Shown: positions 49,101 through 60,069, counted from the first letter of the stretch. The stretch: 64,000 nucleotides of DNA from Bolinopsis microptera (GCF_026151205.1 NC_087081.1:2733246-2797245); one strand, 5' to 3'. Made by a program: numbers and translations. Notes: generated by a model not told the origin, from the sequence alone.

Positions 49101-49545
49101 GTAAATATTCAACAGTCTGTAGTCTCTGACCCCCAGTGCTGGTAATTATACTAAATATTCATCAGTCTGTAGTCTCTGACCCCCAGTGCTGGTAATTATA
49201 CTAAATATTTAACAGTCTGTAGTCTCTGACCCCCAGTGCTGGTAATTATACTAAATATTTAACAGTCTGTAGTCTCTGACCCCCAGTGCTGGTAATTATA
49301 CTAAATATTTAACAGTCTGTAGTCTCTGACCCCCAGTGCTGGTAATTATACTAAATATTTAACAGTCTGTAGTCTCTGACCCCCAGTGCTGGTAATTATA
49401 CTAAATATTTAACAGTCTGTAGTCTCTGACCCCCAGTGCTGGTAATTATACTAAATATTTAACATTCTGTAGTCTCTGACCCCCAGTGCTGGTAATTATA
49501 CTAAATATTCAACAGTCTGTAGTCTCTGACCCCCAGTGTTGGTAG
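49101..49545. repeat. 50-bp tandem repeat, nine copies
   Basis: AACAGTCTGTAGTCTCTGAC starts a 50-bp unit at 49111, 49161, 49211, 49261, 49311, 49361, 49411, 49461 and 49511. Units differ at only one or two positions, so the array is recent. The last unit is truncated. Confidence 0.95.
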
Positions 49546-49934
49546 TCCAATTAATCTCTCCAAACTCCGCAAGCAATTTAAGCGGGAAGATTTGTTGATC
49601 CAATGGTTCAATTCAATGAGAAAGTTCGTGGTGTTCTTTTCAATGAACTTATTTTTCAGCTCTCTAAACAGGGAAAGGAAGGAGAGTGTAACAACCAAGG
49701 TTTAATTAGTTAATTCCGTGCCAGGGTTTGAAAGTTATCTTTTCATGACTCATTTTTTTGACTACTTCGCAACATTCAGAGGTGTGAATGACATTGTTAT
49801 GGTTGCATTCCCCGCCCCTATCTACACTGCTATAAGCAAACTGTTTATACAAAATGCTCCACATTATAGTAAGCTGATGATGATATTGGTGGGGAGGTGG
49901 ACCATAATATGTTGACACGTGAATGTTACTTTGT

Positions 49935-50010
49935 GTTTTGATTGGTCAATGCTGGAAGCTGATTGGTTATTCACTGTCATGTGTGTTTCGAATTCCCCGA
50001 TAGGGTATAA
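49935..50010 (-). promoter_or_regulatory. Inverted CCAAT pair (module 10)
   Basis: TGATTGGTCAATG near 49939 and TGATTGGTTATTC near 49959 are CCAAT boxes on the minus strand. Weak evidence on its own; the motif context resembles the other modules. Confidence 0.25.
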
Positions 50011-50345
50011 CATGACCTTCGAGAATATTCAGCTTATCAAAATAGAACATTTCCAGCAGTATACTTATTGAGTTATAGACCGATAAACCATTTAATCTGC
50101 ATAAGAAAAATATTATACGTGACAAAGGAATGTGAATTGTAACACTTTAAGGAATAAAAAAGAAGAGTAACTTCTTTTCGGCGTGCTGAATTAAATTTAT
50201 CCGTAAATCCGTAAAACTGACATTCATGAGGGTCATTTAGTATTAAAATAATCATCTTTATAAAAATAATAATATTAATAAATAATAAATAATAAATAAA
50301 ATAATAAATATAATAGATATTTATTTTAGGCCAGTTGGTAGATCA
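50011..50345. other. Intergenic, AT-rich
   Basis: An AATAATAAATAAT simple-repeat stretch lies at about 50265-50330, directly before the palindromic block. Confidence 0.6.
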
Positions 50346-50349
50346 CCGA

Positions 50350-50976
50350 CCGGCTATAAGCCGGCTACTAACCGGCTATAAGCCGGCTTATAGCCGGCTA
50401 CAATTTTTATAGCCGGCTATAAGCCGGCTTATAGCCGGTTAGTAGCCGCTTACATTTGTTGTTGAGCGACGGCTATTAGCCGGTTATAAGCCTGCTATTA
50501 GCCGTTTTGGTATTAAAAGTGGTTATAAGCCGGCTATAAGCCGGCTATAAGCCGGTTATAAGATATTAACTCAACTACATCGTACTGAACGATAGTTAGG
50601 AGCCGGCTATAAGAAATTCAGTGAAAACGGCTATTAGCCGGTTATAAGCCGGCTATTAGCCGTTTAGGTATCGAAAGTGGTTATAAGCCGGCTATAAGCC
50701 GGTTATAAGATATTAACTCAGTTCAGTACGATGAAGTTGAGTTAATATCTTATAACCGGCTTATAGCCGGCTTATAACCACTTCCGATACCTAAACGGCT
50801 AATAGCCGGCTTATAACCGGCTAATAGCCGTTTTCACTGAATTTTTTATAGCCGATACCTAAACGGCTAATAGCCGGCTTATAACCGGCTAATAGCCGTC
50901 GCTCAACAACAAATGTAAGCGGCTACTAACCGGCTATAAGCCGGCTTATAGCCGGCTATAAAAATTGTAGCCGGCT
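50350..50976. repeat. Palindromic block built from CCGGCTATAAGCCGG words
   Basis: The block is an imperfect inverted repeat centred near 50722. Its outer edges read CCGGCTACAATTTTTATAG (about 50382) and the complement (about 50950-50972). The inner edges share GATATTAACTCA. Both arms are filled with GGCTATAAGCCGG and GGCTATTAGCCG words that are themselves palindromic. No ORF. Confidence 0.9.
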
Positions 50977-51143
50977 ATACTGTATCTGCTGGTGCACTGT
51001 GAGTTCCCCTCTTAATAAAATTAAATACTTATTTTACATTTCAAGTTAAAAAAGGACCGGTTCTGTTGTTCGAAACTTGACATCCAAGGTCAAGGACCGG
51101 GAATGTTTCAAATTACCAAAGCCATACTGTGAAGGTCGAGAGT

Positions 51144-53098
51144 CTAGGAACCGACCGGATTGGGGTTTTGGCTGCCGGACCGGATTCAGCCGGATTTGGA
51201 TCTCAAATCCGGCAAGCCGGATTTTGCCGGACCGGAACCGGTGGTTTCAGAGTGAAATAAAAGGCAGCCGGATTTTGCCGGTTTTTGCCGGAAAATTTCC
51301 TTCCTTTCCACGTCTAATCTTCATCGAGCACTTCTTGCAGCTTGCATAAGGGATCCCATTTTCTTCTGAGTAGAACAACCAGACGGACGATGTTTTAGAT
51401 TTACTACTACTCGACTCGACTTAGGGCGGCTTCAACGTCCGAACAGATATAGTTTTTTTACAAATCTTCCTATCTACTACTAGACATTGCTTAAACAAGC
51501 AGTACGTAGCAGACACAATGTAACACGAGTAGACACGAGTCACGACACTAGACGAGTAATAATCAGAAATGATATCTAATTGGCATATGCTGCCAGACCC
51601 CTGATTGAGCGCGTTTGTGCGAATTCCCTTTTTTTTATGCAAGTCTGAGTATCATTGGGTCACGTGACTTACAACCAGAGGTGCTTAATAAGGTTGTTCG
51701 TAAGCAGGCACTGTCTAGTACAGTACTAATCACCGTCTGGCGTCTAGAGCTGAGTCACATGATTGCAGTAATGAGCTAATTAAGTAGCTACCCAGACCCT
51801 GAACACGTGACCTTCATATTTCGTATTTCATAATCAGAAGATTAAATACTGCCAATTTTGCGATTATAGCCGGGGGCTAGCCCAGGGAGGTGGCCCAAAA
51901 TATTTTCCGGTTTTTTCTAAGTCCGCACCTACCCCTCGATACACTTTTCTGTATTCTGGACTCAAGGTTTCCCCCGGTAATGCGATCTCGGAAGGCAGGC
52001 CTCCCCTTTGCAACACGAGCTCGGAAGCGGGAGCTCTCGATACAGGAGCTGTACGTCTCGAGAACGACTCGGACCGAAAACTTTTAAGTTAAAATTTTTC
52101 GAAGTTTTTCTGAAAACCACTTTTTTTCCACGATTCAGGCTACCCTGTTCATTACTTCATTATTAGCCGAAAATATTTTTTCGGTTTTTCGAAGTCCGCA
52201 CCTACCCCTCGATACACTATTCTGTATTCTGGACTCAAGGTTTCCCCCGGTAATGCGATCTCGGAAGGCAGGCCTCCCCTTTGCAACACGAGCTCGGAAG
52301 CGGGAGCTCTCGATACATGAGGTACGTCTCGAGAACGACTCGGACCGAAAACTTTTAAGTTAAAATTTTTCGAAGTTTTTCTGAAAACCACTTTTTTCCA
52401 CGATTCAGGCTACCCTGTTCATTATTAGCCGAAAATATTTTTTCGGTTTTTCGAAGTCCCCACCTACCCCTCGATACACAATTCTGGACTCGAGGTTTCC
52501 CCTGGTAATGTGATCTCGAAAGGCAGGCCTCCCCTTTGCAATACGAGCTCGGAAGCGGGAGCTCTCAATACAGGAGGTACGTCTCGAGAACGACTCGGAC
52601 CGAAAAACTTCTAAGTCAAAATTTTTCAAAGTTTTTCTGAAAACCACTTTTTTCCACGATTCAGGCTACCCTGTTCATTATTAGCCGAAAATATTTTTTC
52701 GGTTTTTCGAAGTCCGCACCAACCCATCGATACACAATTCTGGACTCGAGGTTTCCCCCGGTAATGTGATCTTGGAAGGCAGGCCTCCCCTTTGCAACAC
52801 GAGCTCGGAAGCGGGAGCTCTCGATACAGGAGGTACGTCTCGAGAACGACTCGGACCGAAAAACTTCCAAGTCAAAATTTTTTTAAGTTTTTCTGAAAAC
52901 CACTTTTTTTCCACGATTCAGGCTACCCTGTTCATTATTAGCCGAAAATATTTTTTTGATTTTTTTTCGGTAAAAAAAACTGAAATCCGGCAAAAATCCG
53001 GCAAATTTTTTTGCAGCCGGAGCCGGAACCGGAACCGGATTTTGAAGCCGGATATCCGGCCGGAACCGGATTCAGCCGGATTTCCGGTCGGTTCCTAG
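51144..53098. mobile_element. 1.96-kb TIR element carrying tandem repeats
   Basis: Perfect 16-bp terminal inverted repeats CTAGGAACCGACCGGA mark both ends. The flanking octamers TCGAGAGT (51136-51143) and TCGAGACA (53099-53106) match at six of eight positions, which suggests a decayed 8-bp target duplication as in hAT-type transposons. Subterminal regions are packed with CCGGAACCGG / GCCGGATTT words. The centre holds four tandem repeats. ORFs are short and repeat-derived, so the element is non-autonomous. Confidence 0.7.
51894..52945. repeat. Four tandem copies, about 255-275 bp each
   Basis: AAAATATTTTTTCGG followed by GAAGTCCGCACCTACCCCTC recurs at about 51894, 52168, 52430 and 52684, and its first bases recur at 52943. 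Each unit also contains CTCGGAAGCGGGAGCTCT and TACGTCTCGAGAACGACTCG. Several short minus-strand ORFs come from these units. Confidence 0.93.
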
Positions 53099-53137
53099 TC
53101 GAGACATAGTTTTGGTTTACAAAAAGGGGGAGACGTT

Positions 53138-53210
53138 GTGATTGGCCAAATTGGTCCAGTCCTGCTCATTGGTTTCATACTGTTGAGAACATCACAACTC
53201 CCATTGGTTA
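53138..53210 (-). promoter_or_regulatory. Inverted CCAAT cluster (module 11)
   Basis: GATTGGCC, AATTGGTCC, CATTGGTT and CATTGGTTA occur within about 70 bp on the minus strand. No TATA box was recognised. Confidence 0.25.
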
Positions 53211-53253
53211 TCCAGTCAAATGTTAGTAATTAGACGGCGAATACCTGCACTAA

Positions 53254-53259
53254 TTTATT
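53254..53259 (-). terminator. Possible poly(A) signal
   Basis: AATAAA on the minus strand, about 345 bp downstream of the sulfotransferase stop codon. It is the first canonical hexamer I see after the stop; use is inferred. Confidence 0.35.
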
Positions 53260-53604
53260 AAATTGAACTCATATTATGAGTCATAAAGTCATATTATGAG
53301 TCATAATGGTTCTCTCTGTTATTTGAGCTAGTCTGGAAAATGACTCATGAGAATTTAAAAGTGGAAACGGGGTAGGTAAGGGTGTGCGTCTTGATATTTA
53401 CTTGCGTCAAAAGATAGAAAATAATGATGAAAATAAAATCAATTTTTGTTCAATTCATTTGTAAATCACGTAACGAAAGTTCAGACATGTAACATCCATC
53501 ATTTGAACAGGTTAAAGTTTCGGGAAAATTTAGGTTAAAAAGGGAGCGATTATCAACAAACTAAAACTATTATGAGTATGACAAATGCATGATTTTAGAA
53601 TTTC

Positions 53605-54357
53605 TCATCCAAAGTGGGTCAGCAGAACCGCTGCTCCGGCACCGATGGAAACAACCAACACAAATTTCAAGAGAAGGACGCCCATCTTCTTTTTCACACG
53701 TGCACTCATCATCTCCTTAAAATTAGCAGTACTGTTCACCCTGGGAAACGGTGTATCAGGAACTGGGACCCCAAGAAAATCACACAGTGGCTTCCATCCT
53801 TCCTTCACATTGAATATCAAGAGTTTTTCAGCAGCCACAGTTTCAATAACTCTTTTGTTCCAGTCTGTGTACATCTGAGCGAGATCTGTTTTTGGTTCAC
53901 TCGGAGCGACTCCGTGAACTTTGACCATCATCTGTTGAATCCAATACACACGCGGATTCAATGCCACTTGAACAAATATCATAACTTTCCTCTTGAGCCA
54001 AGATTGCACTGTGTTCAACATAAAGATGGTTTCTCTAGCTGATTTAGCCCACGCTTCAGGTGAGTCTCTTACTGTCAGAATTACTTTGGCATCTGGATTT
54101 ATTTTCATAAATTCCTCGTAAAACATGCATCCTGGGTAATCAACCGCGGCCACGTAGCCACCAAACAACTCTTTGATTGCATCAATGTTGTCTTCCTCCT
54201 GGTATATCTTCTTAAACAGGTGATTTCGGTCTGTATGGACCAGCATTACTTCAGCCATATGATGGCAAGGATTGAAGCCTAACTCTTCTAGAGCTAACTT
54301 CATTGAGAGAGTTCCTGTTCGACCAAGCCCAGCTCCTATGACTTGTAGGCCTGCCAT
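53605..54357 (-). CDS. P-loop sulfotransferase-family protein with C-terminal membrane helix
   Basis: A 250-residue protein, intact from ATG to stop, in a single coding exon. The N-terminus VIGAGLGRTGTLSMKLALEE holds the PAPS 5'-phosphosulfate-binding P-loop of the family. It is followed by LGFNPCHHM, a hallmark of the subfamily often annotated as Sulfotransfer_4. The region PDAKVILTVRDSPEAWAKS (about residues 88-106) fits the 3'-phosphate-binding segment. Residues about 225-247 (MGVLLLKFVLVVSIGAG and following) form one hydrophobic helix, so the enzyme may be tail-anchored. Such proteins are predicted to move a sulfuryl group from PAPS to an acceptor; the acceptor here is unknown. Just upstream, TTTTACTTCTAG ends in a good splice acceptor about 15 nt before the ATG, so a 5' UTR intron is likely. 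The sequence lacks frameshifts and looks functional. Confidence 0.9.
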   Translation of the reverse strand: MAGLQVIGAGLGRTGTLSMKLALEELGFNPCHHMAEVMLVHTDRNHLFKKIYQEEDNIDAIKELFGGYVAAVDYPGCMFYEEFMKINPDAKVILTVRDSPEAWAKSARETIFMLNTVQSWLKRKVMIFVQVALNPRVYWIQQMMVKVHGVAPSEPKTDLAQMYTDWNKRVIETVAAEKLLIFNVKEGWKPLCDFLGVPVPDTPFPRVNSTANFKEMMSARVKKKMGVLLLKFVLVVSIGAGAAVLLTHFG

Positions 54358-54360
54358 CGC

Positions 54361-54380
54361 CTTCGTAAGGACCTAGAAGT
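54361..54380 (-). promoter_or_regulatory. Splice acceptor of a probable 5' UTR intron
   Basis: On the minus strand, a T-rich tract ending TTTTACTTCTAG precedes GTCCTTACGAAGGCG and the ATG. The transcript's first exon must lie further upstream and was not identified. Confidence 0.5.
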
Positions 54381-54744
54381 AAAATATTTGAAAATGTGTA
54401 AGCTCGATCCAGTGTAATGTAATCAGTAATATGTATGTACTACGGCTTTATATCGAAGTATCTTCTTCGTAGGAGGCTGTGGTAATGGTCAAGATGACCA
54501 CTATAAGCTAGAGCTGCATTGGAGCCCTTATCAAAGCATCAAGCTCAGTTAGATTCGTAAGCAGCTACATAAAAATTATCCGTACTAATTTTTGCCGCAA
54601 GCCGACCTCAAAATACTAAAATATAGAAATTTTTTAGGAATGCTTTAGATTAAATTTTAAAAATGGCACAATAAAAAAATGCTGCAAATAAAACGCAAAT
54701 CTAGTGGGCAAACTCAAGCGAATACTGTGCTGTGACTTGTGAAG

Positions 54745-56194
54745 TAAAATTACAACAACATCTAAAATGTACTTCCTAAATGTAGTTCTGATGATTTGTT
54801 TTGTAATCACGCCGCAGGAAGCTCGAATTTACACACTTTCTGAGTCCAGGAAACTTCATTCAATCAGGTTAAGAATTCAAAAGACTTCTTTAGTTACATA
54901 GTTATATACATGTCAGGTGATGACTGCCATGATTGAAATATACCATTAACACATCCAACTGTTTCAGTTACCAGTGATAGTGGGTTACTTAAAGTCAGAC
55001 CAGCTCTACGTGTTCAGTGTAGGACACAACATGTGCACCATACAGACTAACCTACAAACCCACACGCACAAGGTACACACTATTGCAGATAAAATGTCTG
55101 TTCTTTATCTTGTTGAGGTTTAAAACTCTTGTGAAATGTGAACTGGCTGGGTAATGTGATACTCCTGCAGCTGGTGGTGCTATTACATCATCACATTACG
55201 AATGACCACGTGTTTGTATATAGCGTCTGGGTTTCACACAGAACTCACTATAGACTCTAGACTGTAGAGTGTAGAGTGACCACATGTTTCTTTATTTTAG
55301 CTCGATAACTAGACTCCCAACTAAAAGCCATGTCTGAGCAGCCATTATAAGAATTTTCTTGAATTTTATAATTCCCTAATTAATTCAGCTATTTAAGGTT
55401 TCGGAATCTCAACAAATATTCAATTCTCTCCATTTTCAGATATTCATGGCAATTGATGTAATTGTCAATTTCCTGACGCCTCTCTCAGTGATGACATTTT
55501 GCTACTTAAAAATAGCGAATAAAGTTTTAAAGCCTAAACAGTGAGTGCCAGAATTTCGGTTATATTCACGTTTATATCTAATATTCTTGCGTTGCAAATT
55601 AAAACCTTATTTGGCTTAACCATGAGCAGTCATTAATTAAATACGTGTGATAGCGATTCAAAATAGGATTCAATAAGTGTGGTTAATCTTTGCATGGGTA
55701 ACAATAAATTCTAACTGGGTAACAATAAATTCTAACTGGTTCAGGATGGGGAACACGATTAAAAAGTTTATGAGAAGCACATCCAGGTCTCTGAGAAAGA
55801 GTGGCTCAGTTTTGGACAAGTCCCGCGGATACGGGGCACAAAAGGACGTGAGTGATGTCAATTATAAGTTGAGAAACGAACTTTTTTAGCTTTACAATGT
55901 ACAGCTATTTAGCTTATTTATAGATTATTATAATCTTTATAATAACAACAAATTATAACATGTAATTTTACCTGGGGACCTCAGGCTATAATGATCATAA
56001 ACATAGCTATAGAGATTTGGCGGAATGACACTTGACAGGCTGAGTACTGCCCAGTAACATGTCATTATGATATCCCCTGCACCTTCTTCTTGTAGGGTTC
56101 CCACATCATAGTGGTAGGAAATTTATCTACAATCCTCTCGTGGCTCACCCTGGTTCAACTTTTTTATTGTGTTTTTTTTACTATTATAATAAAA
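54745..56194 (+). CDS. Rhodopsin-like GPCR, partial (TM4-TM6), four exons
   Basis: Four exons join in phase. Exon 1, about 54745-54802, ends TM4 (MYFLNVVLMICF; donor GTAATC, moderate). Exon 2, 54968-55072, starts LPVIVGYL and carries the extracellular loop 2 cysteine (GHNMCTIQ). Exon 3, 55440-55540, is a clear TM5 (VNFLTPLSVMTFCYLKIANK) with donor GTGAGT. Exon 4, 55745-55847, is a basic, serine-rich third intracellular loop (KKFMRSTSRSLRKSGS). A further exon from 56096 (after TTCTTCTTGTAG) reads HIIVVGNLSTILSWLTLVQL, matching TM6; its end near 56194 is a guess. Junction phases are 0, 0, 2 and 0. Members of this family are seven-helix plasma-membrane receptors coupled to G proteins. TM1-3 with a DRY motif and TM7 with NPxxY were not found nearby, so the gene is partial, spread over long introns, or decayed. 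The ligand cannot be inferred. It is divergent to the sulfotransferase gene. Confidence 0.55.
55970..56056 (+). mobile_element. Short dispersed MITE-like repeat, copy 2
   Basis: CTGGGGACCTCAGGCTATAA to GACAGGCTGAGTACTGCCCA. It lies inside the last recognised GPCR intron. Confidence 0.65.
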
Positions 56195-56381
56195 GTAATT
56201 ATGACGGTAATAAAATTCAAATTGTATCAACTTTATTTATTTATATTTATTTATATTTATTATATTTATTTATTTATACTTATTCATAGTAATATGCACT
56301 ACTAACAGTAACAGCCCCTTGATCTGATCTAGGCTTTTTATTAATACACTCTATAGCGCTCTGTCACGTAATAAAGTCATA

Positions 56382-56460
56382 ACTGGGGACCCCAGGCTAT
56401 TATGTTAATAAACATGATAATAAAGATTCGTCAGAATGATAGGCTGAGCGCCGCCTAGTA
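56382..56460 (+). mobile_element. Short dispersed MITE-like repeat, copy 3
   Basis: CTGGGGACCCCAGGCTATTA to GATAGGCTGAGCGCCGCC. Same family and orientation as copy 2, about 400 bp away. Confidence 0.65.
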
Positions 56461-57720
56461 GCTAAAGTCTAACCCCAACCATAGCCCTTACCATAACCCT
56501 TAAGCTAATCATTTTAAAGTATTTAAAAGGTAACTCTAACTCAATCTAGATAAACGATCGGTAAATATATAATAATAAAATAATAACCACAAGGTATTTA
56601 AACAATATTTTTTGTTCTAATTAATGAAGACGCAGTGGCGTAGCAAAGGGGCGCCAAAAGGGGAGGGGTCGCCAACAAGGGGGCCCCAACAGGCAACGTT
56701 ACGACACTGTGAAGACGGGAAAGACAATTTGTCGGTCAGTCGAGAAAAATGTCAGTTTTTTTCGTGATAACTTTTAAAACTTACTTTATGTTGATTAGTT
56801 CAACTTCAAATTTTTCGGTTTCACAGTTAGGTAATAGCTATTAAAAGTGAGCCCTTAAATATCGCACTTAAATATCTAAGTGTGAACTTAAATCATGCAA
56901 CTTAGGTACAAATTTGTACTTAAGCACTTTTGTCAGAAAACGGCAGAACTGCACGCATTAATTTTTTCCTCACAAATATAGCCACCCTATTTTCCGGAAA
57001 TAATTTTTTCTGAGAAATTCCGGTTAGTAAATGACCTCGTACGTTATTACTGTCATTCGATTACTATTTATCTGAAAATATTTAGATTATTAAAATTAGG
57101 GTGGAGGACGCAAAAGCGCAGGACACGAGGCCCGAGGGCGGCAATTTCCTAAAAGTAAAAGTAAAAGGTTTGACGTATGAGGGCGAATCTCATGATACTC
57201 ACTTTAACATGGACAGTTGACACGAGGACGGAACCAAACACCGTCCTTAATAAAGACCCACTAATAAACTTGTAACATCACACAATTTGATTTTAACTTT
57301 TGTTTAACAACAAAAGTCAACAAACATCAACCTACTTTAATAACATTTAACACACATAACGTCGGCACACACAGGGATGTCCTCACATACAACATATATC
57401 AGTTGTGTGATATGAGACAGGCCAGCATCATGACAAGAAACAATGCACTCGTTTAAGTTTAACTACAAACATTACAAATTAAAACCCGTGCAATCCTATG
57501 TTTTTCCAGTACAGTGATACAGTCTTATCAGATGTAATTAAATTGTTCATAAGTTGTAGATAAATATGGCTATTAGGTACATTTTGGTGTATCGGAATAT
57601 GGAATAGTCTCTGCGACGTTCCTAGGTTGAAATACAAAAATAACGAGTGACCGTGAAACCCTGAAAAAGGGTGTACCTTACCTTTGATACCTTTGATCTG
57701 CTTCGTCAAAACTCGACAGG
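56461..57720. other. Intergenic; possible transposon end
   Basis: CAGTGGCGTAGC at about 56635 resembles the termini of many hAT-like transposons, and is followed by GTCAGTCGAGAAAAATGTCAG near 56734. The latter is similar to part of the 230-bp dispersed repeat. No partner terminus was found. The rest is unrecognised. Confidence 0.35.
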
Positions 57721-57723
57721 TCA

Positions 57724-58012
57724 TCAGAGTTGCTGTCTGCTGACCACCCCAGAGAGCAGATGCCTCTCGATCGTTACGCCAGTCCAGCTTATAGAATTGG
57801 AGTTCGGTGATGTGAAGCGCCGGATTGGTGGTTTATCCGGCAAGGAAAGCATGAACGCCGTCATATAATGATGCTTGAAGCCATCATGTTTGGAGACTGC
57901 ACGTATGTGCCAAGGTATACTGTTCCAGAGTCTGGGACCCATTACACTAAATGATGACCCATTACACTAAATGACGTTTTATTTCGTGTGGCCGAAAACG
58001 CACCTATTGCAT
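57724..58012 (-). pseudogene. LINE reverse-transcriptase C-terminal tail (CR1/L2-like)
   Basis: Reading the minus strand from about 58012, the frame gives AFSATRNKTSFSVMG, a direct duplication of SSFSVMG, then GPRLWNSIPWHIRAVSKHDG and FKHHYMTAFMLSLPD before a stop at 57724. The series FSVxGPxLWNSLPxxIR...FK is the characteristic C-terminal end of CR1/L2-type LINE reverse transcriptases. The GGTCATCATTTAGTGTAATG duplication is at about 57940-57975. No polymerase core was found, so this is a truncated copy. Confidence 0.7.
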
Positions 58013-58235
58013 TTATTACAAAAATGCAATAGTGGCCAAATGTTTAAGCATCATCTAAAGAGATGATAACCAGATAACCGTCGAGAAATCGCCTTTAAGA
58101 CGAAAAGCTAACCCGAACGAAATGGCCTTTTAGAACGGTTGGGAATTGACTATGGTGAAGAACATCAAAATATGAAATGAACTAATATAAACTACATAAT
58201 ATCAGGATATCACGCTTAATAAGAAACTTAACCCA

Positions 58236-58278
58236 TTTAATTATATGGACACGTTCATTGAAGTTTGAGGATATTGGT
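58236..58278 (+). repeat. Left inverted end segment of the 58-63 kb structure
   Basis: TATGGACACGTTCATTGAAG and the following GTTTGAGGATATTGGTAAAT are repeated inverted at 63157-63199, about 41 bp without mismatch. Similarity continues weakly outward. Confidence 0.85.
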
Positions 58279-58312
58279 AAATATTAATGACCCTACTAAA
58301 TGACATGATGAT

Positions 58313-59971
58313 GTAAAATGTGTCACACTATAAAACTATATAAACCCTCAATGGTTAGGATAATCGTTTCATCCTCTAGATAAACTTTGTCGCATAACGA
58401 TATCTTTATCAGACGATAAGATATCGCTTAAATGCGGCCGGTAGTGAGTTGTAAACTTTGTCACACTATAAAAATGTGACAGAGTTTATATGGACCCCTT
58501 GTTGCCGTGTTTGACCAAATTTTCGAATTTAAAATTTATAGGATAGTTGCATATGACTATTATCTACATATTTAGCGACTTTTTTCGTTAAATGGTAGCA
58601 CCATGTAAACTCCGTCACACATTTAAGAAATTTATATGAGGGATGTTTATGACATCCTGACAAGAAATGCCGAATAGTCTAGCATTATTTTGTGAGCTGA
58701 ATGTGTTTGGAATTGTTCACATATTTCATTGTTATAGGCAAATACAAATACAGAAGGCATAAATAGGTAAATTTAGTCACATAAATTTGTATGATATCTC
58801 AACATGTGTGAAATCGAGTAAATATTAGTATACCAACTTAAACACCCTATATTACGTACTATGGATCAATTAACAATATTTCAACCATACGCCGGTCACA
58901 TAAAGTATTATATGGCAGTGATATGTTAACATTGGCAAAATTTCAACACCTGAACAGGGTAAAAATTTGTAAATTTCGTCACAAAAAAAATATTATAACT
59001 TTATTTGCTCCGTGTTAGCAAAATAACTAATTTATCGACATAGTGATGGTGATAAAGTAACATTATATACTAATTGAGGTATGATTCTTCAAAATAGGGG
59101 CAAGAAATGTAAATTTCGTCAGCCATAGCATTAGTTAGATAGATTTTCTTTCATATCAACTGCAGCTGCTCTTATTATAGCTAGAATGGATTTATACAGG
59201 AAATATAGAAACCCATGCCCATTTTTCATCACATTGAAATTATACTGTTGGGGTAGGAAAAGTAAATTTCGTCACATTTCAGTAAATTAGTGATATCAAA
59301 CTCAGCATTGTTAAACTTGGGTTCTGATTTGCTTAAAAAAAACCAACCAATAATTCCTGGAAGAAAATTGAATTTTAACTGAGGTATGGTTCTTTAAAAT
59401 AGGGGCAAGAAATGTAAATTTCGTCACATACGTAATTTTAAAATTTAGATAGATTTTATTTCCTACCAATAGTCCTTATTATAGTCGGAATGGATTTATA
59501 CAAGAAATGTAGAAACCCATGCCAATTTTTCATCACATTGAAACTATACTGTTGGGGCAGGAAAAGTGAATTTCGTCACATTTCAGTAACTTTGTAAAAT
59601 TAAACTCAGCATTGTTAAACTTGAGTTCTAATTTGCTGAACAATAACCAACCAATAATTCCTGGAAGAAAATTGAATTTTAACCGAGGTATGGTTCTTCA
59701 AAATAGGGGCAAGAAATGTAAATTTCGTCACATACGTCAATTTAAAATTTAGATAGATTTTCTTTCATATCAATATTCCTTATTATAGTTAGAATGGATT
59801 TATACAGGAAATATAGAAACCCATGCCAATTTTTCATCACATTGAAATTATACTGTTGGGGCAGGAAAAGTAAATTTCGTCACATTTCAGTAACTTAGTA
59901 AAATTAAACTCAGCATTGTTGAACTTGAGTTCTATTTTGCTAAACAATCAAGAAATGTAAATTTCGTCACA
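58313..59971 (+). repeat. Motif array GTAAATTTCGTCACA, forward orientation
   Basis: The 15-bp motif, exact or with up to three changes, starts at 58313, 58379, 58451, 58605, 58767, 58969, 59109, 59272, 59414, 59566, 59718, 59870 and 59957, with one reverse copy at 58475. From 59109 the spacing is close to 152 bp, in an about 304-bp dimer whose halves are marked by AAGAAATGTAAATTTC and GGAAAAGTAAATTTC. The intervening sequence diverges far more than the motif in the left part. Confidence 0.9.
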
Positions 59972-60056
59972 TACGAGCACGTCATTGTAAAATTTAGATA
60001 CAATTTCTTTCACGTGAACAGTCCTAATTACAGTCCGAAATAATTAATACAGAGAT

Positions 60057-60069
60057 ACAGGAAATATAA
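60057..60069 (+). repeat. Target-site duplication, left copy
   Basis: ACAGGAAATATAA, identical to 62092-62104. Related uninterrupted sequence (ACAGGAAATATAGAAACCC) occurs in the neighbouring repeat units at about 59197 and 59805, showing the pre-insertion state. Confidence 0.85.

Noticed and set aside
52152-53098. Several similar ORFs on both strands
   Set aside because: They repeat with the 260-bp tandem units and show no domain.
53614-54042. 142-codon plus-strand ORF
   Set aside because: Antisense shadow of the sulfotransferase coding exon.
54761-54845. Longer first GPCR exon ending at the GTTAAG donor at 54841
   Set aside because: Its phase does not fit the next exon, where it gives an immediate stop. 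The shorter exon ending at 54802 fits.
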